Position numbers and translations under genes: made by a program. Below the pieces are notes generated by a model, which was given only the letters and a program-made list of their open reading frames with translations, was not told the origin of the DNA and did not search any database. This document shows, piece by piece, positions 44,401 to 48,249 of a stretch of 48,249 bases of DNA; the first letter of the stretch is position 1; the number at the start of each line of letters is the position of its first letter. The DNA comes from a bacterium (GTDB lineage: Bacteria > Acidobacteriota > Terriglobia > Terriglobales > Acidobacteriaceae): positions 1-48,249 of the forward strand of contig JAMFSC010000149.1 in NCBI GenBank assembly GCA_026225095.1, read 5' to 3'.

Positions 44401-46065
44401 TTGCTTGCGGAAGATGAGGCTGAAGAAGCTGCCGACAGCGAAGGTAACGAGGGAGCCGAGGAGGACGTACCAGGTAAAGGCTACTTTGGGGATCACTAAG
44501 AAAGGAGGGGCTGGGGGGGTGCTCCCAAACACGATGGCGTGGGGCTGAAGCCAGAGGGCCAGGTTGAAGGCGAATCCTACGATCATTCCGAGGATGGCTC
44601 CGGTCTGGGTGGCGTAGCGGGTGAGGGTTCCGAGGAGGAAGACTCCCAAGAGCGCTCCGTAGGCTACAGACGCGATGGAGAGGCCGGTTTCTACAACGTG
44701 GCCCTTGCCTCCAGCCTTGACCGAGTAGGCGGCTACGGCGAAGAGGACGATGGCCCAGAAGACAGTGGAGAGCTTGGCGACGAGGGTTCTTTCGCGGGGG
44801 GAGACTTGCTGGGTTTGTGGCGGCTCGCCCACCTTAGCGACGGTGAGACTGTCGCGAAGGTGGGGCACCCGGTTTTGTGCTGCGGGATGGGGTTTGGGTT
44901 TGCGGAGGTGGAGGTAGAAGTCGACTACGGTGGTGCTCGACAGGCTGTTGAGGGCGGCGGAGAGGTTGGACATGGCGGCGGCGAGGATGGCGGCTACGAG
45001 GAGGCCGGCGATTCCTGTGGGCATCTCGTGGACGATGAAGAGAGGGAAGATGCGGTCGGGGGCGATGGGTCCGGCGGGGCCTCCGGCGAAGGGAGTCGGG
45101 CGGAGGGAGTAGAAGACGTAGAGGCCGGCTCCGATGAGGAGGAAGAAGGCGAACTGGATGAAGATGACGACGCCGGAGGAGAGAAGGGCGAGGCGGGACT
45201 CGCGCAGGCTGCGGGCGGCGAGCATGCGCTGGACCATGAGCTGGTCGGTGCCGTGGGAGGCCATGGTGAGGAAGGTTCCGCCGAGGACTCCGGCCCAGAA
45301 GGTGTAGTTCTGGGTGAGGTTGAGGGCGAGGTTGAACATGTGGAACTTGCCGGCGGCGGAGGCTACGGTGTGGATGGTGTGCCAGCCTCCTTCCACGTGA
45401 TTGCCTAGCGTTACCAGAGCGATGACGGTTCCTCCGACGTAGATCGCCATCTGGACGACGTCGGTCCAGATGACTGCGGCCATTCCGCCTTCGAAGGTGT
45501 ACAGGAGGGTTAGGAGGGTGATGAGGGCGATCGACAGGATGTCGTTGGTTCCGATGGCGATTCCGACGACGATGGAGACGGCGAAGACACGGACTCCTTC
45601 GGCTGCGGCCCTGGTGAGGAGGAAGAGGCCGGCGGTGACCTTGTGGAGGGTTGAGCCGAAGCGCTGGTCGATGAGCTGGTAGGCGGTGAGCATCTGGCCG
45701 CGGAAGTACTTGGGGAGGAAGATGGCGGCGACGACGATGCGCCCGATCATGTAGCCGAGGACGACCTGGAGGAAGCCGAAGTCTCCGGCGAAGGCTACGC
45801 CGGGGATGGAGATGATGGTGAGGGTGCTGGTCTCGGCGGAGACGATGGAGAGGGCGATGGCCCACCAGGGGATGGTGTTGTTGGCGAGGAAGTAGGACTG
45901 GAGGGACTGGGCGGGGGTTCCGGGGGCGGCCTTCTTTTCGCGGAAGCGGAGGCCGAAGAGCGTGATGCCGATGAGGTAGGCGACGATCAGGAGGAGATCG
46001 AGCGGGTGGAGATGAGCCGACGGTGCGGGGGGCGCGAGGAACGCCAGAAGTGCGGGGGATTGCAT
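41473..46065 (-). CDS. Fusion: sodium:solute symporter + AmiE-like serine hydrolase + NamZ (DUF1343) exo-muramidase
   Basis: One continuous frame of 1530 residues. Residues 22-555: SSS symporter, about 13 helices (LLLIVAYLIGITLFGLRF; WWAIALSIVSAETSTLTIISIPG; EGGMAAVIWTDVVQM). Residues 560-586: a signal-like hydrophobic segment ending LQAQ. Residues 590-1030: serine beta-lactamase-like hydrolase with S659-L-S-K662, Y754-S-D and HTG at 976-978. Residues 1085-1530: DUF1343/NamZ with EHG at 1151-1153 (the Glu is the expected catalytic residue), IDLQDVGNRFWTF, DHPNP and HGMTIGELARYFN. In Bacillus subtilis AmiE, NagZ and NamZ, with a separate transporter, recover MurNAc from cell-wall material; here transporter, amidase-like and muramidase parts are in one chain. 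The hydrolases should face the periplasm. Three dispersed repeats are translated in frame (residues 399-417, 573-586, 1056-1074). Confidence 0.9.
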   Translation of the reverse strand: MQSPALLAFLAPPAPSAHLHPLDLLLIVAYLIGITLFGLRFREKKAAPGTPAQSLQSYFLANNTIPWWAIALSIVSAETSTLTIISIPGVAFAGDFGFLQVVLGYMIGRIVVAAIFLPKYFRGQMLTAYQLIDQRFGSTLHKVTAGLFLLTRAAAEGVRVFAVSIVVGIAIGTNDILSIALITLLTLLYTFEGGMAAVIWTDVVQMAIYVGGTVIALVTLGNHVEGGWHTIHTVASAAGKFHMFNLALNLTQNYTFWAGVLGGTFLTMASHGTDQLMVQRMLAARSLRESRLALLSSGVVIFIQFAFFLLIGAGLYVFYSLRPTPFAGGPAGPIAPDRIFPLFIVHEMPTGIAGLLVAAILAAAMSNLSAALNSLSSTTVVDFYLHLRKPKPHPAAQNRVPHLRDSLTVAKVGEPPQTQQVSPRERTLVAKLSTVFWAIVLFAVAAYSVKAGGKGHVVETGLSIASVAYGALLGVFLLGTLTRYATQTGAILGMIVGFAFNLALWLQPHAIVFGSTPPAPPFLVIPKVAFTWYVLLGSLVTFAVGSFFSLIFRKQSLSRRKPSIVAAAALAFLSVIPEGNLRLQAQTPQPTYDFTPVSTLIQSSIDAHKLPGAVLVIGHSGQIVFHHAYGNRKLAGEPGPDGELTPEPMTEETIFDMASLSKCLSTATAVMQLYEQGKLDFDAPLQKYLPAYNPDKDPERAKVTIRMLLTHYSGEAPDVDLKDPWGLTAPDKAEGIHRALTTPLKSTPGQTFVYSDINYILLGHLVETLSGQTLDAYARDHIFEPLGMTNTHYLPLGEICGDRAPFILGAAVVLPPLEQRKTQNSFYSCSTGRWVPAFEVGRTAPTAHDDESKLAPTLNPDFDHLLRATVHDPTTRRMGGVAGHAGVFSTGHDIALYAQALLDRLAGRPSIFPLKQSTLLLMTTPEQPKTAQTGATIFTPDGQPTKGIATRGFGWDINTAFSRPRGQIFPIGSFGHTGFTGTTLWMDPTSDTYVVFLTNAVHPRGGFPVTPLRGAVATATAKALHLYESTSSTSPAATSPTAQIMQVAQAAQAAEKDRHLDRSEAERRDPRILPEPSPTHPGTLTGIDVLEQTNFAALRQAATRHQNRLNLGILTNVAGVDSQNHRTIDIIATQATKAVLQLHLTTLFAAEHGLSAKQQTTAIQAEFDEATHLPITSLYGAKPSDRHPTHAQLANLDAVLIDLQDVGNRFWTFDTAMGYFLEASAAELRDHHHDLEIIVLDHPNPSSGTDFAVQGPISDPGRQSYVDYTPLPARHGMTIGELARYFNAEATPTTAPTQIFATNSTPMSEHPPIPSPIVPPPPTPTKRGIGAHLTIVALQNWTREEFLDEAGIPWVPPSPNLRSLNAAILLTGMGLFETTNLSVGRGTETPFEHFGAPYLKPAELLACLTPRNIPGIQFTTTTLAIAETPDHFPYHGQTIPGLKLTLTDRTHLDAPELAIEIMTCVQSLYPKDFNLDRSLRILANADTLARLHRSEDPHAIAASWKLSLDEFRKKRAPYLLYPDNGPVSAH
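42846..42894 (-). repeat. Dispersed repeat (DRSEAERRDP type) inside the fusion gene
   Basis: A 49-bp element read in frame as HLDRSEAERRDPRILP, residues 1059-1074, exactly in the linker between the serine hydrolase and NamZ domains. The DNA (a GAAGCGAAGCGGAGCGGAGAG-like run before CCCCC) is of a kind I recall as recurring between genes in related genomes; the copy number must be checked. Confidence 0.65.
44316..44356 (-). repeat. Dispersed repeat with ATTCCC-TTC-GGGAAT palindrome inside the fusion gene
   Basis: In frame as SVIPEGNLRLQ, at the boundary of the symporter and serine hydrolase parts, right at the end of the signal-like helix. A 6-bp palindrome with a 3-nt loop is at its centre. 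It is similar to short intergenic repeats that I recall from other acidobacterial genomes, but no second copy was found in this window. Confidence 0.5.
44827..44870 (-). repeat. Palindromic repeat core, copy D, in frame inside the fusion gene
   Basis: Same hairpin as copies B and C (CCCACCTTCGCGAC and GTCGCTAAGGTGGG on the minus strand), translated as RVPHLRDSLTVAKVGE at residues 399-414 in a symporter loop between two helices. The core lacks the outer terminal inverted repeats. Confidence 0.85.
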
Positions 46066-46125
46066 GCTTCGGAGTTTATCGGAAGTGGTGGTTGGTGGGC
46101 TGGTGGGTGAGCTTCAGGCGTGACG

Positions 46126-46166
46126 AAGCCCCACCTTCGGGACGGAATGTCGGGAAGGTGGGGCTT
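46126..46166. repeat. Palindromic hairpin E1
   Basis: AAGCCCCACCTTC and GAAGGTGGGGCTT form a 13-bp perfect stem around a 15-nt centre. It is related to the CCCACCTT family by its arms. It lies 60 bp upstream of the fusion gene start, within its probable leader. Confidence 0.75.
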
Positions 46167-46198
46167 GAGTTGTGGCGATCGTGATGTTTTGATGGCGA

Positions 46199-46244
46199 GC
46201 CCACCTTAGGCGCGGTAGAACGTTGCGCCGAAGGTGGGGCACCC
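46199..46244. repeat. Palindromic repeat core, copy E2
   Basis: CCCACCTT-a-GGCGC and GCGCC-g-AAGGTGGG. It is near-identical to copy A at 13646-13691 in reverse orientation. It lies about 45 bp after the stop of the porin gene, so it may act as its terminator. Confidence 0.8.
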
Positions 46245-46287
46245 AGACTCTGATCGTGACCGACTTCAGGTCGACAGGGGTTCTGCG

Positions 46288-47928
46288 CTAGAACTTCACG
46301 AGGAAGGCGGCGGTCAGGCGGTTCTCGCTGTTGCGGAGGTCGGGGGTCCAGCCGGGGACGAGCGAGCCGGGGGTTCCGGTGTTGCCTCCGGGAGGTGTGA
46401 CTCCGCCGGGTCCGCTGAAGTAGGGGACGTTGGCGGCGCGGTGGTTGTACTCCACGCGATAGGTGAAGTACTGGCTGGGCATGTAGTCGCCGGTGACGGA
46501 TGCGTCCCATGCCTTGTAGGGGTCGCCGGGGTTTTCGGTGAAGTAGGGGGTTCCGGAGGCGGCGGTGGCTCCGTTGATGGGTGGCAGGAGGACGAGGTAG
46601 CGGCCGGGGTTGTTGATCTTTCCTCCGCCGAGGGTGAGGGCGAGCTTGTTGCGATCGAGCCAGACGCGGTTGTAGGCCATGAAGCCGACGAAGCTCTGCT
46701 TGGGGCCGTTCTTGCCGGTTCCGAAGCAGCTGACGCCTCCGCCGGACTCGCAGCCGAGGTCGATGGTGAAGGTTGCGGCGGCCTTGCTGACGGGTGCGGT
46801 GGGGCGGTCGTAGTACTTGTACTCGATGCTGTCGTCGGTGTGGAAGCGGGTGCGTCCGGTGACTCCGAGGGCGTCGCGGCCTACGGCGTACTGGTTGCCG
46901 AGGATCTCGATGCTGCCGTTGGGGCGGTAGAGGATCTGGCCACCGATTCCGGGGCGATTGTTGAATTTACCGTAGGACTGCCAGCCGTTGACGAACCAGG
47001 GTTCGATCTTGAGCTTGGCGGTGGGGAACCACTGGGTGCGGACGCCGTTGAAGAACCAGGGCGTGTTGGAGGAGACGTAGGAGGGCTGGTAGGCCCAGTT
47101 GTCGAACTGGTAGTAGGAGAAGAGGCCGACGTAGGACATGAAGATTCCGGCGTCGACGTTGATGCCGTGCTGGACTTTGAAGTGATAGCCGCCGTAGGCC
47201 TCGGAGAGGTAGCGGTAGGCGTCGGCGAGGTTCCACTGGCCGCGGGCGGGGCTGGCGTCGTTGCGGGGGGTGGTCTCGGAGTAGAGGCCGAACTGGGTCA
47301 TGACGCGGGCTCGGACGTTGTCGTGGTGGAAGTCTCCGCCGATGCCGAGCTGGGTGAGCTGGACCTCGTTGGCGCGGAAGACTTCGCTGGATCCGCTGAT
47401 GGTGTCGTCCTGCGGGTGGCGGAAGTCGTAGGTGTAGTTGACGTCGGCGCGGATCTCCGGGGTGAAGAACTCGGTGGCGTAGGGGGCGTCGACGGTGCGG
47501 GCGTTGCCGGTGAGCCAGGTGAAGTCGGCGAAGGTGAAGGGCTCGGAGTGAGGGTTGGATGGGTCGGTGGATGCGACGGGAGCAATGGCGGGGGCTCGTT
47601 CCTGCGCGACGATGGGTTGTGTGGCCGGGGCTTTCGTATCGGGGGGTGGCGCGGACGAAGAGGATACGTTCGGCGAGGTTGCGGTGGTTGGGATTCTGGC
47701 CTCAGTTGCGTGCGTCTGCTTGAGTTCGAGGATCTCCCGCTGGATCTCTTCCAGTTTTCTTTCGAGGGCCTGGATCTTCTCGTCCTGGGTGGTCTGGATG
47801 GTGCTGGGCGTGTCCTGTGGGGTGGGGGCCTGGGCCCGGATGCTGGAGGGGAGGAGAGCTAATCCCGCTCCGAGTGCCAATGCGCTCCAGGTGGGAGCCT
47901 GGAGGCGCGACTTCAATTTCGTGATCAC
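46288..47928 (-). CDS. OmpL-like beta-barrel porin (putative BBP2 family)
   Basis: Outer-membrane porin of about 546 residues. Signal peptide (LQAPTWSALALGAGLALLPSSIRAQA), a coiled coil (about residues 45-72: DEKIQALERKLEEIQREILEL), a low-complexity linker, then a barrel opening FTFADFTWLTGNARTVDAPYATEFFTPEIRADV-like sequence. Aromatic strands run to LTAAFLVKF with terminal Phe. The pattern fits the BBP2/OmpL-like porins common in Acidobacteriota. Substrate unknown. The GTG at 47928 has GGAAAG and GGGAA upstream and starts a clean signal peptide. A GTG at 47994 would add a 22-residue charged leader and is rejected. Next on the same strand, 222 bp away, is the MurNAc-recycling fusion, so a role in passing wall fragments is possible but unproven. 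Confidence 0.82.
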   Translation of the reverse strand: MITKLKSRLQAPTWSALALGAGLALLPSSIRAQAPTPQDTPSTIQTTQDEKIQALERKLEEIQREILELKQTHATEARIPTTATSPNVSSSSAPPPDTKAPATQPIVAQERAPAIAPVASTDPSNPHSEPFTFADFTWLTGNARTVDAPYATEFFTPEIRADVNYTYDFRHPQDDTISGSSEVFRANEVQLTQLGIGGDFHHDNVRARVMTQFGLYSETTPRNDASPARGQWNLADAYRYLSEAYGGYHFKVQHGINVDAGIFMSYVGLFSYYQFDNWAYQPSYVSSNTPWFFNGVRTQWFPTAKLKIEPWFVNGWQSYGKFNNRPGIGGQILYRPNGSIEILGNQYAVGRDALGVTGRTRFHTDDSIEYKYYDRPTAPVSKAAATFTIDLGCESGGGVSCFGTGKNGPKQSFVGFMAYNRVWLDRNKLALTLGGGKINNPGRYLVLLPPINGATAASGTPYFTENPGDPYKAWDASVTGDYMPSQYFTYRVEYNHRAANVPYFSGPGGVTPPGGNTGTPGSLVPGWTPDLRNSENRLTAAFLVKF

Positions 47929-48186
47929 AATGTTCCCGCTTTCCGGTGGCGCCCCGCGTGGTGGTCCCCTGAGCTGGAGGACTGCACGCGGCACGCGTAC
48001 TCATCCATGATGAGTTCCGGGTCATGAGGAAGTCATAAGGGTGAGCTTAGGCTCGCGGGGATGGGAGGGCAGTGACGACGGTCATCGCTGAATCGACGGA
48101 GTTGGCCGATCTCGTACCGTGACCTTCTAGAGTCGTACTCAAGAACGATACTGGTCTTCGCTGTATTTTTGCGATCGACTACAGGA
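47929..48186. promoter_or_regulatory. Porin upstream region with GTCAT direct repeat
   Basis: About 260 bp without a supported gene. GTCAT at 48021-48025 and again at 48032-48036 repeats with an 11-bp period on the plus strand, a degenerate version of the Pho-box-like sites at 27.47 and 31.33 kb. It is about 95 bp from the porin start, but oriented away from it. No clear -35/-10 pair was found. Confidence 0.35.
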
Positions 48187-48249
48187 ATGGGACGTGGGAT
48201 TCGATTGCAGTTGTCGTTGACGGTTGGGGATCGTGAGCGGATCGAGGCG
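48187..48249 (+). CDS. Possible 5' end of a gene cut by the window edge
   Basis: An ATG at 48187 opens 21 codons without a stop to the end of the window, reading MGRGIRLQLSLTVGDRERIE. The sequence looks protein-like, but CAGGA lies too close to the ATG for a normal ribosome site. The product cannot be named. Confidence 0.3.
   Translation, partial: MGRGIRLQLSLTVGDRERIEA

Noticed and set aside
43390..45408. Gly/Val/Glu-rich plus-strand frames across the fusion gene and similar ones across the porin
   Set aside because: Low-complexity antisense shadows of a gene with clear domains.

Overview
The window looks like the chromosome of an Acidobacteriota member, most likely family Acidobacteriaceae (Granulicella, Terriglobus or Edaphobacter type). 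The reasons are: high GC; two Oar-type TonB-dependent receptors with an N-terminal carboxypeptidase-regulatory-like domain and a plug motif of the ELPLNGRNF type; two adjacent proteins of the acidobacterial VWFA-related family; and many small dispersed palindromic repeats. The genus is inference. No rRNA, tRNA, CRISPR array, prophage or transposase gene was seen.

Layout. 0-3.5 kb: murC, a class I pyridine nucleotide-disulfide oxidoreductase and a DUF4126 membrane protein, all on the minus strand. 3.5-10 kb: a degenerate carboxypeptidase-regulatory fragment, a frameshifted TonB-dependent receptor and a large exported BNR/sortilin-like protein. 10.4-12 kb: an L-lactate permease on the plus strand. 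12-22 kb: a glycan-use locus transcribed leftwards (TonB receptor, GH106 alpha-L-rhamnosidase-like enzyme, TPR protein, GH39-like hydrolase). 22.6-27.4 kb: a tightly coupled four-gene operon (response regulator, histidine kinase, outer-membrane barrel, periplasmic type-1-copper protein) with a Pho-box-like direct repeat in front. 27.6-29.3 kb: cysK-cysE. 29.5-30.9 kb: an MFS sugar-acid-type transporter. 31.5-33.7 kb: two exported VWFA proteins. 33.8-37.8 kb: dapB, a small unknown protein, and asd-lysC (aspartate-family amino acids). 38.4-40.1 kb: a siroheme nitrite/sulfite reductase, bracketed by two inverted copies of an unrecognised element of about 215 bp. 40.8-46 kb: phoU and a 1530-residue fusion of sodium:solute symporter, AmiE-like serine hydrolase and NamZ (DUF1343) exo-muramidase. 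46.3-47.9 kb: an OmpL-like porin.

Main points of interest. (1) The symporter-hydrolase-muramidase fusion puts three peptidoglycan-recycling steps in one chain. (2) Three unrelated dispersed repeats sit in frame inside its loops and linkers. (3) A MITE-like element of about 127 bp with terminal inverted repeats and TA ends supplies the stop codons of neighbouring genes. Its hairpin core recurs elsewhere with compensatory stem changes. (4) Large diverged inverted repeats flank the nitrite/sulfite reductase gene. (5) The plus strand changes from C-rich to G-rich at about 31 kb, inside a gene-poor gap that also holds a perfect 11-bp tandem repeat matching a Pho box. (6) The copper-protein/barrel/two-component operon may be a coupled sensing system.

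All reading was by eye. Family assignments rest on recognisable motifs and length, and no alignment or database search was run.
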